Shown: positions 54,137 through 64,000, counted from the stretch's first letter. The stretch is 64,000 nucleotides of DNA from Pseudoalteromonas piratica (GCF_000788395.1 NZ_CP009889.1:1178001-1242000), one strand, 5' to 3'. Notes: generated by a model from the sequence alone, not told the origin. A program made the numbers and translations.

Positions 54137-55352
54137 CAAAAATCGCCCCCTGCTAATGTCAATGGCATGTCTTGTGATGTGCTTTATCGTCATAATGATA
54201 AGTTATGGCATTAATTGGTTATCTATCAATGAATACGCGCCTATTCGACATCACCTGCAACAGGTTAATCAGGAGTTAGCAGCGAAATATAATAACGAAA
54301 CACTGACATTAAAAACTTGGCAAACAGCTGCTTTAGAGTATCCAAATACCCATATCAGCTTAGTAAACTTGATTGATTTGGAAAAACAACACGCTAAACA
54401 ACTCACATCATTAGCCAATGGCGAATCGTTCACAGAAAGTGATGAGATGAGCGCCTATTTGAAGCTAACCGCCAATCAGTATTTAAAAATAACTCCTCTT
54501 ATTAATACGAGCATCCCGCTGATTTTAGCTTATAAGGTACTGGGCTTAACGGCTGTGTTTTTTGGCGGCTTGTGGCTACTTTATTGGTTTGCTTTAACGC
54601 GCTCCAACTTACATTCAGTGACAGAAAAAGAGCACAACCTTAATCCCAAACATGGGCAAATCGATGCTGATAGCCGTGATTTAGCAAGGATGCAAAAGGA
54701 TTTATTACATGGTATTGCGCATGAGCTTAGAAGTCCGCTTTCAAGGATGCAGTTTGCATTAGACATGTTGCCACAAACCAATGTTCCTGCGCACAAGAGT
54801 TTATACCGCCAAATCGATAATGAAGTGAATAGCCTTAACTTAATGGCAAACGAGCTACTTAATTATGCACGATTGGAATTTATGGAAAAACCCCTGTGTT
54901 TTTCAGAGCACCCCTTGGATGAGTTGATTAAAACAAGCTTAGCGAACGTAACCTCTCATTATCCTAAGCTACACTTTATTCATGATTCTTGTAGTTGTTT
55001 ATTACATTGTGACGGACCTTTACTAATCAAGGCATTAACCAACGTATTACAAAATGCGGGACGCGTAGCGAGTCAAGTGGTTGAAATCTCGTGTTGGTTT
55101 AGCCAAGGATATTGCCATATTGCTGTAGAAGATGATGGTCCGGGCATCCCAATAGAGAAAGTTGCTCAAATTTTTGAGCCTTTTACCCGACTAAACCCAA
55201 GCCGACAACGCGATTCTGGTGGTGTGGGCTTAGGCTTAGCTGTGACACACAGTATTATTTCTCGTCATCATGGACACATACGTGTCGACGAATCAAAGCG
55301 ACATGGCGCACGTTTTATCTTATCGTTACCCGCAACAAAACCAAGTTGTTAA
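54129..55352 (+). CDS. Sensor histidine kinase partner of the OmpR-type regulator
   Basis: The GTG at 54129 overlaps the regulator stop by 8 bases and gives 407 residues. TM1 (about 8-30), a periplasmic sensor domain (about 31-145) and TM2 (about 147-170) are followed by a linker. HisKA has GIAHELRSPLSRMQFALDM and the HATPase_c has DDGPGIP and GVGLGLAVTHSI. The sensor domain resembles none I recognise. It presumably phosphorylates the coupled regulator. Its stop overlaps the convergent phosphatase stop by four bases, with no terminator between. Confidence 0.9.
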   Translation: MISKNRPLLMSMACLVMCFIVIMISYGINWLSINEYAPIRHHLQQVNQELAAKYNNETLTLKTWQTAALEYPNTHISLVNLIDLEKQHAKQLTSLANGESFTESDEMSAYLKLTANQYLKITPLINTSIPLILAYKVLGLTAVFFGGLWLLYWFALTRSNLHSVTEKEHNLNPKHGQIDADSRDLARMQKDLLHGIAHELRSPLSRMQFALDMLPQTNVPAHKSLYRQIDNEVNSLNLMANELLNYARLEFMEKPLCFSEHPLDELIKTSLANVTSHYPKLHFIHDSCSCLLHCDGPLLIKALTNVLQNAGRVASQVVEISCWFSQGYCHIAVEDDGPGIPIEKVAQIFEPFTRLNPSRQRDSGGVGLGLAVTHSIISRHHGHIRVDESKRHGARFILSLPATKPSC

Positions 55353-55819
55353 TGCTGCAAAACAAAATGTTCACTGGCATTTTCGATTAGATCTAATACC
55401 CGTTCGAACCCTTGCTCACCACCATAGTAAGGGTCGGGTATTTCATTCACTCCCATATCGCCATAACTTAAAAATAGCTTCAATTTGGACTGATATGGAA
55501 ATGGGCAAATTGCCTTCAAATCGGCTAAGTTCTGTTTGTCTGCACACAAAATTTCATCGAAGTATTCAAAATCATTAGCGGTCACTTGTCGCGCGCGAAT
55601 TGATGAAAAGTCATAACCTCTTGCTTCTCCTGCAGCCCGTGAACGCGGATCCGATCGCTCGCCAGCATGATAAGCAATGGTCCCTGCAGAATCGATTTCG
55701 ATATCAACGTCATGCAAAGTCGCTTTTGCCTTTAACACAGCCTCCCCTGTCGGCGAACGACAAATATTACCCATGCATACGACTAGCACTCTAAAAGGTC
55801 TATTTTTCCTTTTACTCAC
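55349..55819 (-). CDS. Low-molecular-weight protein tyrosine phosphatase
   Basis: The 156-residue phosphatase has the P-loop VCMGNICRSPTGE (C-x5-R with Cys 15 and Arg 21) and the general acid in DPYYGG. Such enzymes dephosphorylate tyrosine kinases of exopolysaccharide export, or arsenate in ArsC-like members. No kinase gene is nearby. The start is GTG at 55819. The stop overlaps the sensor kinase stop convergently. Confidence 0.9.
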   Translation of the reverse strand: MSKRKNRPFRVLVVCMGNICRSPTGEAVLKAKATLHDVDIEIDSAGTIAYHAGERSDPRSRAAGEARGYDFSSIRARQVTANDFEYFDEILCADKQNLADLKAICPFPYQSKLKLFLSYGDMGVNEIPDPYYGGEQGFERVLDLIENASEHFVLQH

Positions 55820-55975
55820 AAATACTTACCCCAGTTTTAGACACTTCTTACACCTATCATAACATATCTTTAGCTATCAATAGGTTACATTTTTTGTGGG
55901 GGATATTTGGGCTAAAATCATCATTTTATTACTTCACAACACAATAGGTTTACGTTAAGACTTGATAACACCAAT

Positions 55976-58900
55976 TTAACTCGTTTTATGCGGTAGCCAA
56001 TTAAGCAGTTTGGTTTTAAGGTTCGATTCAACGATGGGTTTAGATACATAATCATCCATGCCCGCGGCCAAACACTTTTCTTTATCCCCCACCATCGCAT
56101 TTGCAGTCATGGCAACAATGGGAATACTTGTAAAGCGTTCACCAGCTTCACCTTGTCGAATGGCTTTTGTCGCATCATAACCATCCATTTCAGGCATTTG
56201 GCAATCCATTAATATAATGGAAAAAGGTGAATCAGCTTCACATTGCTTTAGGTGGCGAATCACTTCTTCACCATTGGCAGCGACGGTAATATCCATTAAA
56301 CCTAATTTGTTAAGCGTACTTTGTGCAACAATCTGATTAACCTGATTATCTTCCGCTAACAAAATCCGGATTCGACTATCCCATGCAATCTCATCTGGTA
56401 TTTTTTGCGTTTGCAATGTTTGAATATAGTGACGGGTGACAAGCGGATCAGCCTGTTTATAAGCATCGCCACCGTCAACTACAATTGCTAGCGCATCGAG
56501 CAAGTCCGAGGTAGTAGCTGGTTTTGGGAAATAGCCTGAAAAGCCCAGTTTTGCAAAAAACGCAGCATCGCCTTGATGGTTCATCGAAGTCATCATCACC
56601 AGTTTAGTGTCTTTCAACTGCGCATGATGTTTTATTTGACGCCCTAACTCGGCGCCATCCACTTCAGGCATTTGCATATCTAACAGAGCAATATCAAAGC
56701 ATTTATGATGTTTATCAAAAAATGCTTCGCACACTTCAATTGCTTGTTTTGCTGATAGCGCTTCGGTAACTGTTGCCCCCCAAAATTCTAATTGACCGCG
56801 TAAAACATCTAAATTGGTTTTGTTATCATCAACAATTAACACATTAAGTTTTTTAATATCGATAATAGGAATATCAGCTTGTACTGAATTACTTTTGCCT
56901 AATGATAGTGTGAACTTAAAGGTACAGCCTTTACCTATTTCACTGTGAACGCTGATATCGCCGCCCATCAGTGAGCAAAGATTTTTCACAATAGCTAAGC
57001 CTAATCCTGTGCCACCATATTTTCGAGTAGTCGATGCATCAACTTGTGAAAACGATTTAAATAGCTTTTCTTGTTGCTCTTTTGATATGCCTATCCCAGT
57101 ATCACTGATTTCACATTCAAATTGCCAATTTTCGTCATTGTGTTCTTCCAGGGTGGCCTTTATCACCACTTCGCCACGTGCTGTAAATTTTATCGCATTA
57201 CCGACAAGGTTATGTAAAATCTGACGCAAACGGGTTGGATCACCCGTAACTGTTTTTTTATTAATACCTGTTATATCTAGCACTAGTTCCAAGTTTTTCT
57301 GATGGGCTTGTATAGCAGAAGCCTCTGCAAATTCCCCCATCATTGCGCGCAAGTCAAACTCTATGTTTTCAAGCTCAAGTTTGCCGGCATCAATTTTTGA
57401 AAAATCTAAAATATCGTTCAATAAGTTTAACAAGGTATTCGCACTGCTAATCGCCACATTGGTACGATGTTGCTGTTCTTTATTAAGATCAGTATTGAGC
57501 AATAAATTAAGCATGCCCAGGACACCATTCATTGGCGTGCGGATCTCATGACTCATCGAAGCTAAAAATTCGCTCTTCGCATTATTAGCATGCTCAGCTT
57601 GATGCTTTGCTTGTTCGAGCGCTTTACTTGTTTCAATTCGCTCAGTGATATCTTGTTGAATACCAACAAAGGCTACGAGTTGCTGTTCCTCGTCAAACAC
57701 AGGCGATATCAGTAAATTATTCCAAAATGCTGTACCATCTTTGCGGTAATTCAATAATTCAATTCGGATCTTAGTTTTGTCTACTAGGGCTTGTTTTATT
57801 TGTTTGATTGCCTCTTGAGAGGTTTCTTGTCCTTGAAGGAATCGACAGTTACTGCCTAATACCTCAGATCCATAACCTGTCATTTTTTCAAAACCACTGT
57901 TAATAAATATCAATGGGTTGTCAGGCTTTGTCGCATCGGAGATTGAAATACCTAAATTACATGCTTCTATCGCTTGTGCTAACAAATCATTGCGCTCTTT
58001 TGCAGCTTGTAAGGCTTTTTGCGCCAATTTTTGCTCGGTAATATCCGTAATCGAGCCTGCCATTCGCGTGGCTTTCCCCGCTTCATTCCACAATGCCGTT
58101 CCCTTGGCTCTAAAGAATAAGTAATCGCCATTTTTACTACGTAAACGATACTCAACATCAAATGGTTCTTTATCTTTAAGATGAGCAACGACCCTTTCTT
58201 TGACATACTCTTTTTCATCTGGATGAAGTACTTTTTCGAAACTTATAAAAGTATTGGGATAAGCCTCTAAATCATCCCCCTGATAACCTAACAGCTCTCG
58301 AAAGCGCGGCGAGTAAAACACCGTGTTGTGCTCAATATTCCAATCCCAAATCCCATCACTGCTACCGGCAACTGCGACTTTAAATCGCTCTTCACTTTGT
58401 TTTATGGCGCTTTCTGATTCTGCCAGGCGACGATAAGGGTCTAACAATAGCTTGTGACCAACTAAATACAACACTACCCAGGCCACGACTAAGCTCACCA
58501 TTATTGCAGAAGCGACCTTGCTGATAATGCTCATCACGCGCTGTTCAACCAACTGCTGATTAAATTGGCTATCGAGAGTGAGCCCTGTATCGCCTAAAGA
58601 TAAAGAAGACACCGACTGGTATTCAAGCAGCGGATTAATCGTTGAGAAAGAGAGCCAATTGCCAGTCAAGGTCACAGCATAGGTATCACTGTTTATGACA
58701 TCTTCCAGCAACATGGTTAAACCACGTTCAAATTTTACAATCAATGCACCTTCACTAAGGCCATTATATTTCACAGGTACTGCAAGTAAAAAGTAGGCAC
58801 TATCACCTTCTTCAATGAGAGTGATGACATGCGCTGTCTCTTCCATCAATAACTTTTCCAGCCATGGTGCTTGCAATTCGAATAAAGTATTTGGCTGGTT

Positions 58901-59281
58901 ACTATATACAAGTTCGTTGGCGATATTCACAAGCCAAATCGGTTCTTTATTACCTACTATCTGGTAACTGTCTAGATAGTCTGCTAGCGATGCCGTTGAG
59001 ACATCTGACCCCATTACACCATTTATCAATATTGGCTGGCTTGCTAGGTCATGTAACAGCTGAAGACGTGTTTCTAAAAACTGTTGAACGTAACGGGCAC
59101 TTAACTGGGCTTCAGTTTGTGCGTAGTTGCTGTGATACTCACGCATACTTTTATCGGTAGTGAAACCAACAAGTAAAGAGCTCACCAGAACTGACAGCAG
59201 CAAACTCAATAATACAAACAATAAAAATGCATGGTTTACTGATAGTTGAAACTTATTGACCTGTTTTTCCATTACAAGCAC
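55976..59281 (-). CDS. LOV-containing hybrid sensor histidine kinase
   Basis: The 1101-residue hybrid kinase has TM1 (about 18-39), a periplasmic domain (about 45-245), TM2 (about 256-275) and a PAS domain (about 295-415). A second PAS has the LOV photoreceptor signature: NCRFLQG with flavin-adduct Cys 479, ELLNYRKDGTAFWN with Asn 511 and 521, and VGIQQD with Gln 542. HisKA (His 578 in SMSHEIRTPMNG), HATPase, and two receivers (Asp 868 and Asp 1026) follow. It may join a periplasmic input with blue-light sensing. GTG at 59281 abuts the binding-protein stop. An ATG at 59272 is the alternative. Confidence 0.93.
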   Translation of the reverse strand: MLVMEKQVNKFQLSVNHAFLLFVLLSLLLSVLVSSLLVGFTTDKSMREYHSNYAQTEAQLSARYVQQFLETRLQLLHDLASQPILINGVMGSDVSTASLADYLDSYQIVGNKEPIWLVNIANELVYSNQPNTLFELQAPWLEKLLMEETAHVITLIEEGDSAYFLLAVPVKYNGLSEGALIVKFERGLTMLLEDVINSDTYAVTLTGNWLSFSTINPLLEYQSVSSLSLGDTGLTLDSQFNQQLVEQRVMSIISKVASAIMVSLVVAWVVLYLVGHKLLLDPYRRLAESESAIKQSEERFKVAVAGSSDGIWDWNIEHNTVFYSPRFRELLGYQGDDLEAYPNTFISFEKVLHPDEKEYVKERVVAHLKDKEPFDVEYRLRSKNGDYLFFRAKGTALWNEAGKATRMAGSITDITEQKLAQKALQAAKERNDLLAQAIEACNLGISISDATKPDNPLIFINSGFEKMTGYGSEVLGSNCRFLQGQETSQEAIKQIKQALVDKTKIRIELLNYRKDGTAFWNNLLISPVFDEEQQLVAFVGIQQDITERIETSKALEQAKHQAEHANNAKSEFLASMSHEIRTPMNGVLGMLNLLLNTDLNKEQQHRTNVAISSANTLLNLLNDILDFSKIDAGKLELENIEFDLRAMMGEFAEASAIQAHQKNLELVLDITGINKKTVTGDPTRLRQILHNLVGNAIKFTARGEVVIKATLEEHNDENWQFECEISDTGIGISKEQQEKLFKSFSQVDASTTRKYGGTGLGLAIVKNLCSLMGGDISVHSEIGKGCTFKFTLSLGKSNSVQADIPIIDIKKLNVLIVDDNKTNLDVLRGQLEFWGATVTEALSAKQAIEVCEAFFDKHHKCFDIALLDMQMPEVDGAELGRQIKHHAQLKDTKLVMMTSMNHQGDAAFFAKLGFSGYFPKPATTSDLLDALAIVVDGGDAYKQADPLVTRHYIQTLQTQKIPDEIAWDSRIRILLAEDNQVNQIVAQSTLNKLGLMDITVAANGEEVIRHLKQCEADSPFSIILMDCQMPEMDGYDATKAIRQGEAGERFTSIPIVAMTANAMVGDKEKCLAAGMDDYVSKPIVESNLKTKLLNWLPHKTS

Positions 59282-60493
59282 TTAATTCTCAAATACATTA
59301 ATTCCACCATCAGGCATATACTTTGCCATGCATAAATCCGAAAGCCCGAGAGCTTCATGCGCATCAGGTGTGTTTTCCGACCATGGAGTAAAAGGTTGCT
59401 GATAGGTTTTAATCAGCCCAGTCACTGGCTGTTGCAAGTTTTCCAATTCAACACGCAGTGACTCGCGCATAAGTTTAACATCTTGATTAACCTGTGTATT
59501 TGACAATGCTGTTAAAAATACATTCGCTAAATCATATGCGTGAATAAAGCCAGCAGGTGCAGGCAGTGTGGCTTCGTCAGTAAACGTTTCTGGAAATAAT
59601 ATTTTGGCATCCACAATCGCTTGTTTGGCAAGTTCAGATTGGGTATTACGAAGGGAGAAACAGGTTTGAATAAAACTTAAATCAACATCATTTGCTAAAA
59701 ATGGCTTCACGTTATTAAAAAAGTCACCGCCTGTTATTCCCCAATGACTTACAATGGGTAATCGCTGTGATTTCGGTAAACTTGCCATTGCCTCTACAAA
59801 CTGTCGACCTTCAAGGGCGTTACCAACAAACAAGATGCAATCTGCGTTGCGCCCTGCGATGTCCCTTAAAATTATTTTTGCCGTGTTTAGTTTGGTATTC
59901 CAGCTAAACCAAGTGACGTTAGCGTCATTTTTTGAGGCCAGTGCTTTACTCATGGTTGCGAAGTTAGATTTGCCCCACGGTGTTTGTTCAAGCAGCATGT
60001 GTGGTCGCTGGCAACTTAGCTGCTCTTTTGCATAACTTACAATGCGATAACCAGCTTTCGTGTCATCAACCGAGAGACGAAAAACCCAATTTTTCGGTGA
60101 CGCAAAGCGCGTAATCGGGCCGCCCGCAGCCCAGGGCACAAGCAGTAATATATTATTTTCACTGATGAATTTTTTATGCTTAATGTAGGGTGGCGAATGG
60201 AGACCGCCCAGCATCATTAATGCATTAGGATCCGCTAAAAACTGCTTCATATGCCGTAAGCTACGATTACTGTTTCCACGGTGATCTTTTTCAATGAAAT
60301 TAAATTCAATATTAGGAAAGCTTGCTTGACGCTGTTTGAGTGCAGTCTCAAACCCCATTTTTATCGCGTTGGCTGACTGACTATGATTAGAGTAATCTGA
60401 ATCATGATAAATATTAAATACCTGCTTATTTGCCAACGCATTTACTGAAAAAAATATAAGCAAAATTAAAATAACGTTTGAAATGCGATCCAT
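59282..60493 (-). CDS. Periplasmic type-1 binding protein, sensor-associated
   Basis: The 403-residue protein has a signal peptide (to about ALA) and the two-lobe fold of Leu/Ile/Val-type binding proteins (Peripla_BP_6): MGFETALKQRQASFPN, MMLGGLHSPPYIKH, LLLVPWAAGGP and PIVSHWGITGGDF. No ABC permease or ATPase gene accompanies it. Its stop is directly followed by the hybrid kinase start, so it probably feeds ligand information to that kinase. The ligand is unknown, perhaps an amino acid, amide or aromatic acid. Confidence 0.88.
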   Translation of the reverse strand: MDRISNVILILLIFFSVNALANKQVFNIYHDSDYSNHSQSANAIKMGFETALKQRQASFPNIEFNFIEKDHRGNSNRSLRHMKQFLADPNALMMLGGLHSPPYIKHKKFISENNILLLVPWAAGGPITRFASPKNWVFRLSVDDTKAGYRIVSYAKEQLSCQRPHMLLEQTPWGKSNFATMSKALASKNDANVTWFSWNTKLNTAKIILRDIAGRNADCILFVGNALEGRQFVEAMASLPKSQRLPIVSHWGITGGDFFNNVKPFLANDVDLSFIQTCFSLRNTQSELAKQAIVDAKILFPETFTDEATLPAPAGFIHAYDLANVFLTALSNTQVNQDVKLMRESLRVELENLQQPVTGLIKTYQQPFTPWSENTPDAHEALGLSDLCMAKYMPDGGINVFEN

Positions 60494-60730
60494 TTGCCAA
60501 CCCTGTTAACCCTAATATCTAAACAATAGACAAGTTTTCGCGATTATAAAAGGATATAAATACATCATTTTATTACTATTTATTGATATAACTAAACGCT
60601 TGAATTTTTATTCTTTTTAAAATTAGCCAAGCGAAATCAATTTTCTAGAAATAATCTCGCTTTCACAGTAATTGCGTTCATACATGAGATGCTGTAACCT
60701 GCTCGGCCGCCGTCACAAGAGTTACTAAAA

Positions 60731-62128
60731 ATGCATTTCTCAGACTTAAATCTTTGCCCTGAAATCAATCAAGCAATTAAAGAGCAAGGTTATGAAAGCC
60801 CTACGCCAATTCAAGAAAAATCAATCCCTGCAATTTTAGCAGGTCGCGATGTAATGGCTGCGGCACAAACAGGCACAGGTAAAACTGCTGGATTTACGCT
60901 GCCAATGCTAGAAATGCTGAGTAAAGGGCCAAAAGTACGTAGCAACCAAGTGCGAGCACTGGTTCTTACGCCAACACGAGAACTTGCAGCACAAGTTTGG
61001 CAAAGTGTTGCAACCTACTCAAAACATTTATCGCTTTCATGTCAGGTGGTATACGGCGGGGTTAAAATTAATCCACAAATGCTTAAACTGCGTAAAGGCT
61101 GCGACATTTTAGTTGCCACCCCTGGCCGCCTACTTGATCTTTACCAACAAAATGCAGTTAAGTTTGATCAGCTTGAACTCTTTGTACTCGACGAAGCTGA
61201 CCGCATGCTCGATATGGGCTTTATCCACGACATTAAACGTGTGATTAAAGCACTGCCTGAAAAGCGTCAAAATTTACTGTTTTCAGCAACCTTTTCTGAT
61301 GATATCCGTGCGCTTGCTAAAGGCCTAATTAACGACCCAATCGAAATCTCAGTTGCTCCTGCCAATACAACAGCTAAAACAGTAACCCAATGGGCGTACC
61401 CGGTTGATAAAAGTAAACGCACTAGCTTGCTTAAACACCTAATTAAAACCAATAACTGGCAACAAGTACTGGTATTTACGCGTACTAAGCATGGTGCAAA
61501 CCGTTTAGTTCGTGACCTTGAAAAAGCCAAAATCAATGCCGCTGCAATTCACGGTAATAAAAGCCAAAGCGCACGTATGAATGCACTTAATGGCTTTAAA
61601 TTAGGTGATGTAAATGTACTGGTTGCAACAGACATTGTAGCGCGTGGCCTCGATATTCAAGAACTGCCTTATGTGGTTAACTTTGACCTGCCAAATGTGT
61701 ATGAAGACTATGTTCACCGTATTGGCCGTACTGGCCGTGCAGGTGCATCAGGAGAAGCAATTTCATTTGTAACAGCAGACGTCGCTGCCGATTTATTTGG
61801 TATTGAACGACTTATACAAGAAGTTATTCCGCGTAAAATTGAAGCTGGTTTTGAACCACAAAACCCTGTACCTGAATCAAAATTAGATACGCGTCCAATT
61901 AAGCCTAAAAAGCCGAAGAAACCGAAAAAGCCAAAAGCAAACGCGAGTACCAATGATAAGGTAAAAGCCGAGGCTAAAGCTGCAAGCAAACCAAAGAAAA
62001 AACAACCGTCAGCGCAGTCAAAACCTCAAGGTAATTCAACTACCAACAAAGGTCGCAGTGATAAAAAAGGTCAAACGAAACGGCCTAAGCGTAAACCAAA
62101 TAATGTGAAATTTAACGCCAACAAATAA
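60731..62128 (+). CDS. rhlE: DEAD-box RNA helicase RhlE
   Basis: The 465-residue helicase has the Q motif ([19 protein letters not shown] region), Walker [31 protein letters not shown], and [11 protein letters not shown] very basic Lys-rich C-terminal tail (about 395-465, [17 protein letters not shown]) binds RNA. The sequence order matches RhlE. It unwinds structured RNA in ribosome assembly or decay and is often cold-induced. A 237-bp leader precedes it, long enough for autoregulation. Confidence 0.95.
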   Translation: MHFSDLNLCPEINQAIKEQGYESPTPIQEKSIPAILAGRDVMAAAQTGTGKTAGFTLPMLEMLSKGPKVRSNQVRALVLTPTRELAAQVWQSVATYSKHLSLSCQVVYGGVKINPQMLKLRKGCDILVATPGRLLDLYQQNAVKFDQLELFVLDEADRMLDMGFIHDIKRVIKALPEKRQNLLFSATFSDDIRALAKGLINDPIEISVAPANTTAKTVTQWAYPVDKSKRTSLLKHLIKTNNWQQVLVFTRTKHGANRLVRDLEKAKINAAAIHGNKSQSARMNALNGFKLGDVNVLVATDIVARGLDIQELPYVVNFDLPNVYEDYVHRIGRTGRAGASGEAISFVTADVAADLFGIERLIQEVIPRKIEAGFEPQNPVPESKLDTRPIKPKKPKKPKKPKANASTNDKVKAEAKAASKPKKKQPSAQSKPQGNSTTNKGRSDKKGQTKRPKRKPNNVKFNANK

Positions 62129-62153
62129 ACTGCAAAGTTAAGTGTAATTACGC

Positions 62154-64000
62154 TTACCAAGTTAAACGAATAATATCACTTTGTGCACTTAACGATTCCA
62201 CCATAACTAGGGTGGAGTCGTTTGGTTGAATATCAAAATTTAAGCGAAACATGTTTTTACCTATCGCGGTACATTGCTCTGCATCTACGCTTGTTTGGGC
62301 TTTTAGTGTTCGCTGACAAAGCAAGCCAACCCGCTGTTCCAATTTTGTGTAATAAAATACATCGTCAAAATAATCCCAACGATGCACATTTGCTGAGTGC
62401 ACCTTGCCGAGCGCATTCACTTTTTGCCATTGCCCATCTTGTTTTGTTAAATGCCACGCCATTAAGCTTGGGTCGATTGCAACTGCACTTTTATTATCAG
62501 AATGCTTTTTAAAACTCACAAACCCATCAATAACTCGACTTCGTTCATTCGTTTGCGTATTCAATTTAATAATGGCAGGTGAATTACCAACATAATGAGC
62601 AAGGTATAAGTGAGTATTATCTTCATGCCATACTGGATTTTCTAAACGCTCAAGCGCTTTACTTACAAACTTCGGCGGGTGTGCTGTTTTAATCGAGTGA
62701 ATATCATTAACAATAAATAAGCGCCCATCAACAACTCCCGCAATCCGATTCCCATCAAAAGAAGCAGCTATCGCACTAAGTCCTTCTGGCGTATCAAACG
62801 CAACAATATCCTGCTCTTGGTTGTTGTTATTTAGTAACGTCAAGGCAAACTGATTAGCCTCTAATGAAGCATAAACGAGCGCTTTTCGCTCACCCACATA
62901 CAGCGGTAAGTCCTGCGCGCCTGTTTTTTTCAATATCCGAGTATTAAAAAGGTGCGGTGTTTCGCTCTCATTCACTTGGTTTAATTTAGGCTGTGGTACT
63001 TCTTTTAAATCCAAGTAGTCACCATTGTGCTCTCTTAAGATCAAACAGCGTTCGCCACAACTTGCATAAATATCAATTGCATTAGGGGGAAGTTCGATAT
63101 CAAAAGCAAAGCCGTTATTTGCCATCTTGAACGTTGCAGCTTGGCCAAAAAAGTTACTAATAATCACACCACTGTCGTCAAACAACCATACCATGCGGTT
63201 TGCCGTAAAAGGCAGCAAGTGATTTGCAATCACATCATTGCTTATTAAATCCACAATAATTAAAGATGACTGATTGTTTTCGACTTCTCTCAAAATAGCT
63301 ATTCGCTCACCATTTTTTGACTGCGCAGCATAGTAATCACCACGACCAGAAACATTGGGTAAGGACACAGGCTCTATATTTTGCGTGTTAAAATCAAAAC
63401 GATAAATGCTGTGAGGGGTTGGATTCGTTACTTCATCTGCAAGCCATAGCCCTGACTGATCAATTTGCCAGCCTAGAATGTATTTTGGCGTATTTGCGGT
63501 TATTGCAAACGGTGTTACGTTAGTAACATTACGGTTTTCATCGAAGCTTGCAATAAAGTGTTTTACCTTCAGACCAAAGCCAGATGTAAAGACTAACTGT
63601 TTACCATCTGGCGACCAAAAACTATCGGTATAGTGTTTATCATCCCAGCTTAAACGTTGAATTTCATTCGTAATGAGATCTTTTATGTAAAGTTGCTGCG
63701 CACTGATATTTGACTCGCGATGAAGAAACACCAATTGTTGTGATACTTTATTGTAATCAGCAAATATTTCAGAACCAGATAACGTGGTTAATCGCTCAAT
63801 TGTGCTTTGTGGCGCAGCTTCGGGGATGTGTTTTGGGCTAAAAATCCAGAGTAAAAGTCCCAATACCGCCATCATCAAAACGATTAATACTGGCTTGAAA
63901 CCTTTGCGCTGTTGTTTTTGCTCTAACGATGGGGCTGTGATTTTCTCAACTGACGCCAGCCATTTATACCCTTGTTTGGGTATTGTTTTAATAAAAAGGG
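62154..64000 (-). CDS. CadC-like regulator with WD40/PD40 periplasmic domain, 5' truncated
   Basis: The frame stays open to the window edge on the minus strand. Its first residues, LFIKTIPKQGYKWLASV, are the end of an OmpR-type winged helix, the CadC/ToxR signature KTIP..GY. A TM (LIVLMMAVLGLLLWIF) and a periplasmic beta-propeller of PD40/TolB-like repeats follow. So the protein is a transmembrane one-component regulator, not the isolated 574-residue propeller suggested by the internal ATG at 63878. The target is unknown. It is convergent with rhlE across 25 bp. Confidence 0.82.
   Translation of the reverse strand, partial: LFIKTIPKQGYKWLASVEKITAPSLEQKQQRKGFKPVLIVLMMAVLGLLLWIFSPKHIPEAAPQSTIERLTTLSGSEIFADYNKVSQQLVFLHRESNISAQQLYIKDLITNEIQRLSWDDKHYTDSFWSPDGKQLVFTSGFGLKVKHFIASFDENRNVTNVTPFAITANTPKYILGWQIDQSGLWLADEVTNPTPHSIYRFDFNTQNIEPVSLPNVSGRGDYYAAQSKNGERIAILREVENNQSSLIIVDLISNDVIANHLLPFTANRMVWLFDDSGVIISNFFGQAATFKMANNGFAFDIELPPNAIDIYASCGERCLILREHNGDYLDLKEVPQPKLNQVNESETPHLFNTRILKKTGAQDLPLYVGERKALVYASLEANQFALTLLNNNNQEQDIVAFDTPEGLSAIAASFDGNRIAGVVDGRLFIVNDIHSIKTAHPPKFVSKALERLENPVWHEDNTHLYLAHYVGNSPAIIKLNTQTNERSRVIDGFVSFKKHSDNKSAVAIDPSLMAWHLTKQDGQWQKVNALGKVHSANVHRWDYFDDVFYYTKLEQRVGLLCQRTLKAQTSVDAEQCTAIGKNMFRLNFDIQPNDSTLVMVESLSAQSDIIRLTW

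Noticed and set aside
58999..59020. Another ctgaccccatta motif
   Set aside because: It is within the hybrid kinase coding region, without the inverted ends.
62154..63878. Stand-alone 574-residue TolB-like protein
   Set aside because: The frame is open upstream into a winged-helix end, and the ATG at 63878 lies inside the TM segment.

Overview
The window is about 40% G+C, densely coded, and reads as chromosomal DNA of a marine gammaproteobacterium of the order Alteromonadales. Pseudoalteromonas or a close relative is most likely. The reasons are the TonB-dependent receptors, the many periplasmic sensor kinases and diguanylate cyclases, the secreted S1 and S8 proteases, the collinear csgBAEFG curli locus and the closeness of enzymes such as Upp and Ahr to enterobacterial ones. 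The genus is inferred from gene content alone. No rRNA, tRNA, CRISPR array, intact transposase or prophage was seen.

Layout. 1-2.8 kb: the end of a TonB-dependent receptor, an EamA exporter and an Ahr-type aldehyde reductase. 2.8-5.0 kb: a small accessory patch with tiny secreted or membrane proteins, an Excalibur protein plus a decayed copy of it, and an HNH endonuclease of modification-dependent restriction type. Three copies of a 26-bp palindromic repeat divide this patch into modules. 5.3-7.7 kb: an iron-linked membrane operon (DUF3649, PepSY, DUF3325) behind a probable Fur box. 7.7-20.2 kb: housekeeping and stress genes (upp, hydrolase, cytochrome c-rhodanese fusion, SYLF, chrA, Tim44-like, arsH, sigZ, NlpC/P60). 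20.2-28 kb: a large secreted subtilase, then the curli system with csgD convergent at its 3' end.

28-33 kb holds a TPR-PAS histidine kinase and a chemoreceptor. 33-38.6 kb holds nth and small enzymes and regulators. 38.8-41 kb encodes an eight-haem cytochrome with a TPR tail. 41-55.8 kb carries two diguanylate cyclases, a MITE-like element, endonuclease I, a large CarboxypepD_reg/TonB receptor, a DUF368 transporter, a trypsin-like protease, and a two-component system translationally coupled to a small secreted protein. 56-60.5 kb encodes a periplasmic binding protein abutting a hybrid histidine kinase whose second PAS domain has the LOV photoreceptor signature. The window ends with rhlE and the truncated 5' end of a CadC-like regulator.

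How the parts work together. The strongest functional unit is the amyloid locus: minor and very large major curlin, CsgE and CsgF accessory factors, a CsgG pore fused to an OmpA peptidoglycan-binding domain, and CsgD. The surrounding c-di-GMP cyclases and sensors fit control of a sessile/motile switch, although no direct link is visible. The most unusual sensor is the binding protein plus LOV hybrid kinase pair, which could combine a periplasmic ligand and blue light in one phosphorelay.
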